From: Bryobacter sp.
GTDB lineage: Bacteria > Acidobacteriota > Terriglobia > Bryobacterales > Bryobacteraceae
NCBI GenBank assembly: GCA_022843625.1
Contig: JALHNH010000012.1
Coordinates: 1-64,000 of the forward strand
DNA length: 64,000 nucleotides
Direction of reading: 5' to 3'
In this document: positions 56,264 to 64,000 of the stretch, one piece after another
How positions within the stretch are numbered: position 1 is the stretch's first letter
Layout of the letters: every line of letters starts with the position of its first letter
Notes under the pieces: generated by a model
The model's input: only the letters and a program-made list of their open reading frames with translations
Told to the model about the DNA's origin: nothing
Database searches by the model: none
Made by a program: the position numbers and the translations under genes

Positions 56264-57627
56264 TCAATCGGTCTTCCCTTGAACTTGAGCCCCGTATAAG
56301 GAACCTTGTCCCAGAACTCCGTAACCCCGGCGGCTCGCGGGTCAGCAGATTCCTGCATGTTGCGCTGCACTCTCACGGCTAACTGATCTTTCACTTTGCG
56401 ATAGCCAGCATCAGCGGCCAGATTCTTCACCTGATCTGGATCCAGAGACAAATCATAGAGTTCCTCTGCCGGGCGCTTTGCAAAACACAAATCAAAGTAG
56501 GGTTGCGGCTTTGTCTCAAGCAATAGCCGCTTGGTGAGAGAGTCGTCGACATCCCCGTAGGCGCCAACGGCCCAATAAAACTCAGGGTCGCCAGCAGGCC
56601 AGCGATCCGGTTCCAGGTTTCTCAAGTACAAGTATTTATCAGTCAGGAACCCTCGGACGGGATAGCCAAGATCGCCTTTCCGGACGTTGGCATGGCGCTC
56701 TCTTTCGAGATAGACGAACTGCCGCCGGTAACTGGAAAGCAGGCTCTTGCCCGTCATCTGCCTGGGCACGCTATCCCCAGCTGCCTCCAGAAAGGTAGGG
56801 GCAAGATCGGCCAGCGTCGCAAAATCGTCCCGCGTCTGCCCCTTGCGAATCTGCCCCGGAAATCTCATCGCCATCGGAATCTTCACTCCAAGCGTGTAGC
56901 AATTCGCCAGACCCCGCGGCATCTGCCAGCCGTTGTCGCTTGTCATCACCACCAGCGTATTGTCCAACTCACCGCTGGCCCGAAGCGTCTCGATGATCTG
57001 CCCGCACTCGAAATCAAACTCCTCCACTTCGGCGTAATAGCTGAGGATGTCCTCCCGCGTCCTTGCGTGGTCGGGCAAGTGCGCTGGCACCCGCATTTTC
57101 GACGATGCCATGCTGGCCTTCCGCGCTTCACCCCGGTTCCACGGTACGTGCGGGTCGTGGCTGCCAAACCAAAAGCAGAAGGGCTTATCGGCAGGGCGCT
57201 TCTGCAAAAAATCATCAAAAGACTTGTAGGCATCCCCGGCTGGATTTCGCGATTCACCAGGCACAGTTCCCGGGCCCCAACCCTTGCCGGAGAAGCCCGT
57301 CTGATACCCCGCTTGTTCCAGTATCGAGGGATAGCGAGGAAACTCCGACGCTAGAGGTCCGTACAGGTTGGCCGCATCCCGCAACCGGTGAGTTTCCTGG
57401 CCCGTCAACAAACTCGCCCGTGACGGTGAACACGATGGATTGGGCGCACAAGCATTCCGAAAGACAACACCCTCCTTCGCCAACCGGTCAAAGTTGGGAG
57501 TCCGAACCGTCGGGTCCCCAAGAATCGATGCATGAGGCGCCGCCCAATTGTCCCCCAATAAGAGCAGGATGTTGGGCTTCCGTTTTCCGGCAGCCGCAGC
57601 AGCCAGCAGCGCTCTCCGAGTCAGCAT
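56260..57627 (-). CDS. Exported sulfatase (heparan N-sulfatase-like)
   Basis: A 455-residue type I sulfatase. A twin-Arg-like N-terminus (LTRRALLAAAAAGKRKPN) is followed by the metal site ILLLLGDNWA, in which the usual second Asp is Asn. Cys66 in PSCSPSRASLLTG is the residue converted to formylglycine, with Arg70. GSHDPHVPW supplies further ligands and VMTSDNGWQMP the C-terminal Asp-Asn. The pattern (GDNWA, HDPHxPW) resembles the SGSH/N-sulfoglucosamine group. It would remove sulfate from glycans outside the cytoplasm. An anaerobic or FGE-type maturase must be encoded elsewhere. It stands divergent from the giant BNR protein. Confidence 0.9.
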   Translation of the reverse strand: MLTRRALLAAAAAGKRKPNILLLLGDNWAAPHASILGDPTVRTPNFDRLAKEGVVFRNACAPNPSCSPSRASLLTGQETHRLRDAANLYGPLASEFPRYPSILEQAGYQTGFSGKGWGPGTVPGESRNPAGDAYKSFDDFLQKRPADKPFCFWFGSHDPHVPWNRGEARKASMASSKMRVPAHLPDHARTREDILSYYAEVEEFDFECGQIIETLRASGELDNTLVVMTSDNGWQMPRGLANCYTLGVKIPMAMRFPGQIRKGQTRDDFATLADLAPTFLEAAGDSVPRQMTGKSLLSSYRRQFVYLERERHANVRKGDLGYPVRGFLTDKYLYLRNLEPDRWPAGDPEFYWAVGAYGDVDDSLTKRLLLETKPQPYFDLCFAKRPAEELYDLSLDPDQVKNLAADAGYRKVKDQLAVRVQRNMQESADPRAAGVTEFWDKVPYTGLKFKGRPID

Positions 57628-57690
57628 TTGGTTCTCATTCGCATGACGGCGATCTTAACAAAGTGAACAGCAGCTAACAAATGAGACCAA
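57628..57690. promoter_or_regulatory. Near-perfect inverted repeat between the divergent sulfatase and BNR genes
   Basis: TTGGTTCTCATT (57628-57639) is the reverse complement, with one base missing, of AATGAGACCAA (57680-57690). The repeat fills most of the 82-base intergenic region between two divergent starts, and one arm touches the sulfatase start codon. A shared operator is possible. Confidence 0.35.
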
Positions 57691-57709
57691 TCTTTGCTAC
57701 AACAACTAG

Positions 57710-60700
57710 ATGACACGGGCTGCCATTGCAACGCTACTATTGCTCCTTCCTGCTGCTTACTCCCAAAGCATCAACCAATTCAAAGCACTAAAATTCCGCG
57801 AGATCGGGCCGGCAAACATGGGCGGACGTATCGACGACTTCGCTGTCGTTGAATCTAATCCCAACACCATCTATGCCGGCACTGCCTCTGCAGGCGTCTG
57901 GAAGACCGTCAACAGCGGCATCACCTGGGACCCCATCTTCGACGATCAATCTCTCTCCTCCATCGGCGACGTGACTGTGGCCCCTTCTGAGCCTGAAACC
58001 GTCTGGGTGGGCACTGGCGAATCCAATAACCGGCAAAGCTCTTCCTGGGGCAACGGCGTCTATAAGTCAACCGATGGCGGTAAATCCTGGACTAACATGG
58101 GCCTTAAAGATACCCATCACATCGGGCGTATTCTCATCCATCCCACCAATCCGAACATCGTCTACGTCGCTGCCGCAGGCCACCTTTGGGGGCCCAACGA
58201 AGAACGTGGCGTCTTCAAGACCATCGATGGCGGCAAGACCTGGGCAAAAGTGCTGTCGATTAACTCCGACACCGGCGTCAACGACATCGCCATGGACATT
58301 CACAATCCCGGCACCATCTTCGCTGCTGCCTATCAGCGCCGCCGCACACCCTTCGGCATGAATGGTGGCGGGCCTGGCAGTGCGATCTATCGAACCACCG
58401 ACGGTGGCAGCTCCTGGAAAAAACTCACCAAAGGCCTCCCGCAGGAAGACCTCGGCCGCATCGGTCTCGACGTCTATCGCCGCAACGGCAACATCGTCTA
58501 CGCACTGGTGGAATCCCAGCAACCCGCTCTCTATCGCAGCGACGACAAAGGCGAGACCTGGACCAGGATGTCTAACACCAACCCCCGCCCGATGTATTTC
58601 TCCAACGTTCGCATCGATCCGAACAACGACCAGCGCATCTGGGTTCTCGGCGTTAACCTTCACTATTCCGAAGACGGCGGCAAGACCTTCAAAACCGAAC
58701 GCGGCTCCAACTTGCATTCCGATCATCACGCCATGTGGATCGACCCGGCGAACTCCGACAACATCGTCGATGGCTGCGACGGTGGCATCCATTTCTCGCG
58801 CGATGCCGGCCGCCACTGGGACGACCGCGCCCAGATCGCCCTCGGTCAGTTCTACGAAATTGGCCTCGACAACGCCAAGCCCTACAAGATCTGTGGCGGC
58901 CTTCAGGACAATTACACCTGGTGTGGCCCCTCAGCCACCACGTTCAGCCACGGCATCACCAATGAAGACTGGTATCAGGTGCAGGGCGGCGATGGCTTCT
59001 ACGCTCAGATTGACCCCGAAGAACCCTGGATCGTCTACGCCGAATCCCAGGACGGCAACCTCTCCCGGCGCGACCTTCGCACTCACGAAGCCCGCTCCAT
59101 CCGCCCGCGCGAAGACAACGACACCATGGACCGCTACCGCTTCCAGTGGGATTCTCCGATCACGATTTCCAAGCACGATCGCAAGACCCTTTACTACGGC
59201 GGTAACTTCGTTTTCAAGTCCACCGATCAGGGCGACAACTGGCGTCGCACCAGTCCAGACCTCACCACCAACGCCGATCGCAATACCCTGTCGATCATGG
59301 GTAAGAGCGTCGGCGACCGTACCATGCTTGCTCGCAACGACGGTGTTGCCAACTACCCTGCCGTCACCACGCTGAGTGAATCTGCAACACGCGCTGGCAT
59401 CGTCTGGGCGGGTACCGACGACGGCAACCTCCATGTCACAACCGATGGCGAAACCTGGAAGAACGTAATCGCAAACGTCCCTGGTGTGCCCAAGGGAACC
59501 TACGTCAGCCGTATCGTCTCTTCTCAGCACAATCAGGGCACTGCCTACGTTACCTTCGATGGCCACCGCACGAATGACTTCGGCATCTACATGTACAAGA
59601 CCACCGACTTCGGCAAGACCTGGAAGGCCATCAAGACCGGCATCCCGGAATCCGGCGGCGTCTTGAACGTCATCCGCGAACACCCCAAGAACCCCAAGCT
59701 CCTCTTTGCGGGCGGCGAGTTCGGCTTATACGTCTCCTTCGATGCCGGCGACAACTGGCAGGAATTCAAGAACAATCTGCCCCGCGTGCCCGTGGATGAC
59801 ATTGCGATCCACCCGCGCGATAACGATCTGGTACTCGGCACTCATGGCCGCTCCGTCTGGATTCTCGACAGTATCTCGGCCCTCGAGCAAGCCAAGCCCA
59901 CGCAGGATGCCGTTCAGCTCTACGACGTCCGGCCAGCAACTATGTGGCGTCTGGCCCGCAAACGCGGCTTCGATGGTCACGACATGTTCTTCGGCAAGAA
60001 CCCTCCCTACGGGGCCATCCTCGACATTCACTTTGCCGCCAAGCCAGACGTGAAGGATGTCCAAATTCGTATCCTCGATAGTGCAGGCAAGCTCGTTCGC
60101 AACATCCCAATGCGGGGTGCGAATCTCGACGCGGGCCTGAACCGCATCGTCTGGAACCTGCGCATGGATCGTGCCGTTGCACCCACACCGCAGGAGGTCG
60201 AACAGGCCACCCTGTTTGCCGGTGGCGGTGGCCCGGATGTCGCCACCGCTCTCGCTGGTCCAAGCGTCGACCCCGGCCAATACACGGCCGAGATTTCCCT
60301 TGGCAACACCAAAGTCACCAAAACCTTCATCGTCGAAGAAGATCCCCGCATCACCTGGTTCAGCGATGCAGATCGCAAAAGCCGCCGCGCTGCCATCAAC
60401 AGCCTGATGGACTTATCCCGCCGTGCTGCCGAACTCCGCAGAAAGTTCAATACAGTCGATACAGCCCTCAAGGCTACAACCGACTCGTGGAAGCGTCCCG
60501 ACGCATCGAAGCCCCCAGCGAATCTCAGCAAGCTGGCTGCAGATCTCAAAACCAAGCTTGACGACATGCGTCCCAACTTCGCCGGCGGCGGTCGCGGTGG
60601 CCCTCCCCCATCACCTGAAGAGTTGAAAGAGCGTCTTTCCAAGCCAGAGCCGAAGTTCCAGCTTCCCGGCCTTACACAACGCATCGCCCAGCTTACGAAT

Positions 60701-60874
60701 GGAATCGATAGCTTTTCAGCCGCTCCGGCCAAGTCGCAGCTCGACCAGATCGAACTTGCAAGACAGGCCATCGATGCCGCCGCCCAGCGCATCGATAAAT
60801 TGGTAAGAGAAGACGTCAATGCATTCAATGCTGCCGTCAGTCAGGCAAAGATTCCCGCAATCAATATCCCCTAA
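57710..60874 (+). CDS. Large exported VPS10/BNR-type propeller protein
   Basis: A 1054-residue secreted protein with a signal peptide (AAIATLLLLLPAAYSQS). Many Asp-box BNR repeats follow through residue about 720 (KTVNSGITWDP, STDGGKSWTNM, TIDGGKTWAKV, TTDGGSSWKKL, TTDFGKTWKAI, SFDAGDNWQEF), forming two propellers as in sortilin-like proteins. Next come a beta-sandwich module (DVQIRILDSAGKLVRNIPMR) and a helical tail with a GGGRGGPPPSPEE linker. This architecture is abundant in Acidobacteriota and Bacteroidetes; function is unknown. TACAAC lies six bases before the ATG and there is no Shine-Dalgarno. Codon third positions are markedly C-rich. Confidence 0.9.
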   Translation: MTRAAIATLLLLLPAAYSQSINQFKALKFREIGPANMGGRIDDFAVVESNPNTIYAGTASAGVWKTVNSGITWDPIFDDQSLSSIGDVTVAPSEPETVWVGTGESNNRQSSSWGNGVYKSTDGGKSWTNMGLKDTHHIGRILIHPTNPNIVYVAAAGHLWGPNEERGVFKTIDGGKTWAKVLSINSDTGVNDIAMDIHNPGTIFAAAYQRRRTPFGMNGGGPGSAIYRTTDGGSSWKKLTKGLPQEDLGRIGLDVYRRNGNIVYALVESQQPALYRSDDKGETWTRMSNTNPRPMYFSNVRIDPNNDQRIWVLGVNLHYSEDGGKTFKTERGSNLHSDHHAMWIDPANSDNIVDGCDGGIHFSRDAGRHWDDRAQIALGQFYEIGLDNAKPYKICGGLQDNYTWCGPSATTFSHGITNEDWYQVQGGDGFYAQIDPEEPWIVYAESQDGNLSRRDLRTHEARSIRPREDNDTMDRYRFQWDSPITISKHDRKTLYYGGNFVFKSTDQGDNWRRTSPDLTTNADRNTLSIMGKSVGDRTMLARNDGVANYPAVTTLSESATRAGIVWAGTDDGNLHVTTDGETWKNVIANVPGVPKGTYVSRIVSSQHNQGTAYVTFDGHRTNDFGIYMYKTTDFGKTWKAIKTGIPESGGVLNVIREHPKNPKLLFAGGEFGLYVSFDAGDNWQEFKNNLPRVPVDDIAIHPRDNDLVLGTHGRSVWILDSISALEQAKPTQDAVQLYDVRPATMWRLARKRGFDGHDMFFGKNPPYGAILDIHFAAKPDVKDVQIRILDSAGKLVRNIPMRGANLDAGLNRIVWNLRMDRAVAPTPQEVEQATLFAGGGGPDVATALAGPSVDPGQYTAEISLGNTKVTKTFIVEEDPRITWFSDADRKSRRAAINSLMDLSRRAAELRRKFNTVDTALKATTDSWKRPDASKPPANLSKLAADLKTKLDDMRPNFAGGGRGGPPPSPEELKERLSKPEPKFQLPGLTQRIAQLTNGIDSFSAAPAKSQLDQIELARQAIDAAAQRIDKLVREDVNAFNAAVSQAKIPAINIP

Positions 60875-60917
60875 GCTCATGGCTCTACAGCTTCTGGCAA
60901 CTCGGAGGCTTTAGGAA

Positions 60918-62183
60918 TCAGCGTGCAGCGCGTGAGGCAAGCCGGTGGAAAGCTACTGCCTCTAGCGTTCGCGATGATCCTGCCATTGTGCGGACTCGAA
61001 GCAATATCTCAAAAAGTGTAGCCGGCCCTCCAGCTTCGATTCCGTTCGCCTGCAATTGCCTGAGCAATTCTGCTGGAGTCGAAAGAAACTTGCCAGCAGC
61101 CTCTGTAGCCTCCGCGTTTGTGCCTGCTACGATTAGCACCTTGCCGGCTTGATTCGGGTTCTCTACGAGAGCAATCACCGCGTAGGCGTCTCCTGCGTCC
61201 CACCCTCCTGCGGTCGGAACATATACTGGCAACTCACCCTTTTGCGGCTTCTTGTTCCGGATGATTTCCCTGTTGGTCTTGGGGTCACGAACAAAATCAA
61301 AATCCATTTGATCCTCAAACAATCTTCCCCAGGGATTTGAGCGATAACTGCCCAGGATCATGAAATCGTCATCTGTTCTAAACGCACTCAATTGCAGGCT
61401 TCTCGCTGTGTTGATCTTCAGCCGAACCGAACCCGGAGCAGCCAGCCTCGAGACCATGCCAACAATTCCCGCATCTGCCGCAGCCACATTGGCACCTCGC
61501 AGCAGTTTGAATGTTCTCTGCATATCCGCACTGTAGGCTTCAGGGTTAGGCAGATATCGCCTGTTTGCATAGTCTGCGAGAGTAATTTCAGACCCAGTCA
61601 ATTCTTGAAGGGCTGAGATGTCTGGATCTGCCAGAACAAGCTGAAGCTGACGGCCATCCTGCAACAACGCTGACCATGGCAATGCCTCTTGCAGCGAAGC
61701 AGGATCTGCCTTCATAAACCACACCACACCAAACGCAGCCACTGCAATCACTGCAAGAATGGCTCCCATGCGCGCCCATCTTATGTTGATCCTTGCTGGC
61801 GTGTCAGACAGGGTAGAAACCGGGATGGGCAAGTAGCGGAATTCTGGCGTATACGATCCTGCTATCAGATCGATCCGAATTGCAGAAGGATGCTCAGAGT
61901 AATACTGCTGCAAGCGCTTGCGAACATCCGAGGCCGTTACCCGAACCACTGCGTCCTCACCAGTGTCATAGGAGGGGCTTCTGCCAAATAGCGCAACACC
62001 CAGACTGCGCTCCTTCAGTTCTTCGGTCTGTCTCGCCAGAGCCTTCTCCACGATGTACTGGAGAAATTGCTGACTTCGCTTGCTTCCTTTGAACGCGTGG
62101 CTGTCAAAGACTTCGCGAAGATGTTCGCGCAACTGTGATGCTTGCGGCTCGGTTTCCAGCGGGAGCATTGCCTGGTTGGACAT
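60918..62183 (-). CDS. Acidobacterial membrane-anchored regulator-like protein
   Basis: A 421-residue protein. The N-terminal 100 residues (AFKGSKRSQQFLQYIVEKAL, ERSLGVALFGRSPSYDTGED, VVRVTASDVRKRLQQYYSEH) form a domain that recurs at the N-terminus of many acidobacterial proteins with cyclase-, TolB- or TPR-type C-termini and is probably DNA- or protein-binding. One membrane segment lies near residues 137-157 (ILAVIAVAAFGVVWFM). The remaining 260 residues are presumably periplasmic, with DAYAVIALVENPNQAGKVLI and VAGTNAEATEAAGKFL. It might sense an outer signal and control the receptor gene that diverges from it. No direct evidence for a regulator exists. Confidence 0.75.
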   Translation of the reverse strand: MSNQAMLPLETEPQASQLREHLREVFDSHAFKGSKRSQQFLQYIVEKALARQTEELKERSLGVALFGRSPSYDTGEDAVVRVTASDVRKRLQQYYSEHPSAIRIDLIAGSYTPEFRYLPIPVSTLSDTPARINIRWARMGAILAVIAVAAFGVVWFMKADPASLQEALPWSALLQDGRQLQLVLADPDISALQELTGSEITLADYANRRYLPNPEAYSADMQRTFKLLRGANVAAADAGIVGMVSRLAAPGSVRLKINTARSLQLSAFRTDDDFMILGSYRSNPWGRLFEDQMDFDFVRDPKTNREIIRNKKPQKGELPVYVPTAGGWDAGDAYAVIALVENPNQAGKVLIVAGTNAEATEAAGKFLSTPAELLRQLQANGIEAGGPATLFEILLRVRTMAGSSRTLEAVAFHRLASRAAR

Positions 62184-62374
62184 TCAAATTCTACCCGGGC
62201 CAAGAATATCACGACGTAGCTACTGTTAGGAACTGCGAAGATCAGATAGCCTTTTCGTTTCAATCGGTTGCGCTTGTGTTACAAACAGGGCCTAACGTTG
62301 CCTCGGAGGCTAATTCGGGATAAGCTCAGGCATCGATTGGTTCGCCACTTTTTTGGTTGAAGGAAAGATTGAAA
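62184..62374. other. Intergenic region between regulator-like gene and receptor gene
   Basis: 191 bases with no open frame of note. It must hold two divergent promoters. A good ribosome site (AAGGAAAG, about eight bases before ATG 62375) serves the receptor gene, and TAGAAT lies four bases before the ATG of the minus-strand gene. No obvious hairpin with a T-run was seen. Confidence 0.4.
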
Positions 62375-64000
62375 ATGTCCATCAAAAACAGCGCTTTGTT
62401 GCGCCTTGCTGTGATTGCTCTGTCAAGCTCTCTGGCGTGTTTTGCCCAGGCTGAAAGAGGCGGAATCTCCGGGGCCGTCACCGATTCCAGCGGAGCCCAA
62501 ATGGCTAAGGTGCGCATCTCGGCTACCAACCAAGCCACAGGGACAATCGCCCGCGTGGAGAGCAGCGATGACGGATTCTACAAAATCCCCTACCTCCCGG
62601 CAGGCGCCTACAACATGACGATAGAGTTCCCCGGCTTCTCAACAACCAAGATATCCGACGTTCCCGTCCTCGTTGGCCAGATCACTACGATTGACTCCGT
62701 GCTTCGGCCTGGCAGCATAAACGAAGTGATAACGGTTACGGCCGATGCTCTTGGCGTCGAACAGGTCAGTTCGTCTCTGGGTTACGTTGCCAGCGCGAAG
62801 CAGATCATTGAGCTGCCCACGGGCCGCAGCCCGTATTCGCTGCTCACACTCTCACCCGGTGTAATTGCCACCGGCAACGCCGGCACCGGGCCAATCGTCA
62901 GCGGTGGCCGCTCCAATACTTCTGCCATCCTTTTCGATGGCCAGGAAACCAGAAACAACTCGACTCTCGACAACGCCTATACGCCTCCGCAAGAAGCGGT
63001 CGCCGAAGTGCGCTTCATTACCAACAGCTTCTCAGCTGAATATGGCCGCTCCGCTGGCGGAGTGGTGGTAGCCGCAGGCCGTTCAGGCAGCAACGCCTTC
63101 CACGGCAGCGCCTATAACTATCTCCGAAACGACAAACTGAACGCCAATAGCTGGGCCAACAACCGCAACAATTTGCCCCGGGGCAGGCAGCGCCGCAATG
63201 ACTACGGGTTCTCCCTCTCAGGGCCACTCTTGATCCCAAAGATCTACAACGGCCGCAACAAGACTTTCTTCTTCTTCAATTGGGATGTTACCAACGATCA
63301 CGGCGTAAGCACACCGACAGCCAGCGTCCCTACGGCAAGGCAGCTAGGCGGCGATTTCTCGCAGACATTCACTGCTGCGGGAGCCCTCATCCGAGTCTAT
63401 GATCCTCTCACTACCATTGCTGATCCGACGCGAGCAAGCGGCTTCGGTCGCCAGCCATTTCCTGGCAACCAGGTGCCGCTTTCCCGCTTTGATCCCATCA
63501 TGCAGAAAGTGCTTGCCTACTACCCCAAGCCAACTCTCGAAATCTCTCCTACCATTCAGACCAACTGGTCGCAAAACTTCTCCAACATCGTCAAGACCGA
63601 CCGATGGTTCGGCCGCGCAGACCAGAACTTGAGCGAACGCAACAAGCTCTTCTTCCGCTACGGCTATCAGGTCACTCCCCGCACAAGCCCCTTCACCAAC
63701 ATCGCCTTCCCGGGAGAAGGCACCAACGGTGGCGGCAACCAGAGAAATCTGGCTCACACGATGGCCCTCAGTGACACTCACACCTTTAGGCCCAACCTGA
63801 TTGGTGAATTCCGCGCAGGCTATACTCGCTCGATCTCCCAGCTCACTCCGCTCAGTCGCGGTTTCGACATCACCACGCTTGGCCTCCCCAGGTATCTCAA
63901 GGACGCCTCGGCCGACGCTCTCTTCCCACGCTTCAACATCACCGACTTCACTGCCGTCGGCCCCGACCGCGCCTCGCTAAACTCAACTGCTGAAACCACC
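62375..64000 (+). CDS. Oar-like TonB-dependent receptor, N-terminal part (runs off the right edge)
   Basis: The frame is open for 542 codons to the window edge. It has a signal peptide (LRLAVIALSSSLACFAQAER) and a carboxypeptidase-regulatory domain (ISGAVTDSSGAQMAKVRISA, GFYKIPYLPAGAYNMTIEFP). The plug is IELPTGRSPYSLLTLSPGVI, then VAEVRFITNSFSAEYGRSAG. Barrel strands begin at SNAFHGSAYNYLRNDKLNAN. It is clearly related to the receptors at 1-727 and 48987-52133 but is a different gene. The ligand is unknown; proximity to the sulfatase and the membrane regulator-like gene suggests a glycan, without proof. Confidence 0.92.
   Translation, partial: MSIKNSALLRLAVIALSSSLACFAQAERGGISGAVTDSSGAQMAKVRISATNQATGTIARVESSDDGFYKIPYLPAGAYNMTIEFPGFSTTKISDVPVLVGQITTIDSVLRPGSINEVITVTADALGVEQVSSSLGYVASAKQIIELPTGRSPYSLLTLSPGVIATGNAGTGPIVSGGRSNTSAILFDGQETRNNSTLDNAYTPPQEAVAEVRFITNSFSAEYGRSAGGVVVAAGRSGSNAFHGSAYNYLRNDKLNANSWANNRNNLPRGRQRRNDYGFSLSGPLLIPKIYNGRNKTFFFFNWDVTNDHGVSTPTASVPTARQLGGDFSQTFTAAGALIRVYDPLTTIADPTRASGFGRQPFPGNQVPLSRFDPIMQKVLAYYPKPTLEISPTIQTNWSQNFSNIVKTDRWFGRADQNLSERNKLFFRYGYQVTPRTSPFTNIAFPGEGTNGGGNQRNLAHTMALSDTHTFRPNLIGEFRAGYTRSISQLTPLSRGFDITTLGLPRYLKDASADALFPRFNITDFTAVGPDRASLNSTAETT

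Noticed and set aside
58362..59375. 337-codon open frame on the plus strand
   Set aside because: A frame-shifted shadow of the large BNR gene, rich in Ser, Thr, Pro and Ala because of C-rich third positions.
1..64000. Mobile elements, prophage, CRISPR array, tRNA or rRNA genes
   Set aside because: No transposase, integrase or phage gene, no regularly spaced short repeat and no cloverleaf-like sequence was found on either strand by reading.

Overview
The window looks like a chromosome segment of an acidobacterium, most likely from the Solibacter/Bryobacter-Paludibaculum side of Acidobacteriota. This is inferred from gene families, not from rRNA. The signs are an orphan MacB/FtsX permease of the acidobacterial duplicated type, three Oar-like TonB-dependent receptors with an N-terminal carboxypeptidase-regulatory domain, large BNR-propeller secreted proteins, a quinoprotein/cytochrome c pair, an ECF42 sigma factor with its DGPF (YCII) partner, and very many twin-arginine signals. 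Coding density is high. No gene-free stretch reaches 300 bases; the longest are 28280-28503 and 62184-62374. I see no rRNA, tRNA, CRISPR array, insertion sequence or phage gene.

Layout. 1-3.6 kb: 5' part of an Oar-like receptor, an orphan ABC-type permease and a small exported protein. 3.6-9.8 kb: heavy-metal RND efflux operon on the minus strand, in transcription order His-rich exported protein, TolC-like channel, lipoprotein adaptor, CusA/CzcA-type pump. 9.8-13.7 kb: secreted FAD oxidoreductase plus penicillin-acylase-type Ntn hydrolase. 13.7-17.8 kb: BNR propeller/MoaD-like pair, DGPF protein divergent from an ECF42 sigma factor, and a radical SAM/SPASM enzyme. 17.9-24.6 kb: three-gene signalling operon of giant periplasmic-sensing hybrid kinase, lone receiver and GAF-adenylate cyclase. 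24.6-29.4 kb: exported hypothetical protein, DUF1080 hydrolase, PAS-type sigma-54 activator and a Tat-exported aldo/keto reductase. 29.5-34.2 kb: a 2-oxoacid:ferredoxin oxidoreductase (KorAB type) with a GltD-like flavoprotein. 34.2-38.3 kb: sugar-acid/polysaccharide genes (enolase superfamily, divergent Gfo/Idh, aldo/keto reductase, lyase-like). 38.3-43.6 kb: quinoprotein and di-heme cytochrome c, APC permease, M20 hydrolase.

43.6-56.3 kb is the most interesting part. It is a tightly packed minus-strand run that I interpret as a copper-handling locus. In transcription order it holds two small Cys-rich exported proteins, a Sel1-repeat protein, a CcmH-like protein with a CCW motif, a BNR propeller with a CSCC motif, a TonB-dependent receptor, an exported DJ-1-like protein, MbnP, a fusion of cytochrome c + MbnH + CusF-like domain, an exported Fe/Mn superoxide dismutase, a CusF-like lipoprotein and a UroD-like protein. 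A DUF4198 protein diverges from its head. A perfect 16-bp palindrome lies just upstream of the Sel1 gene.

56.3-64 kb: sulfatase, a very large BNR protein, an acidobacterial DNA-binding-like membrane protein and the 5' part of another Oar-like receptor.

Two window-wide traits stand out. Many transcription-unit starts lack a Shine-Dalgarno sequence but carry a TANNNT-like hexamer 6-9 bases before the start codon, suggesting leaderless transcripts. Also, strand G/C asymmetry falls from left to right.
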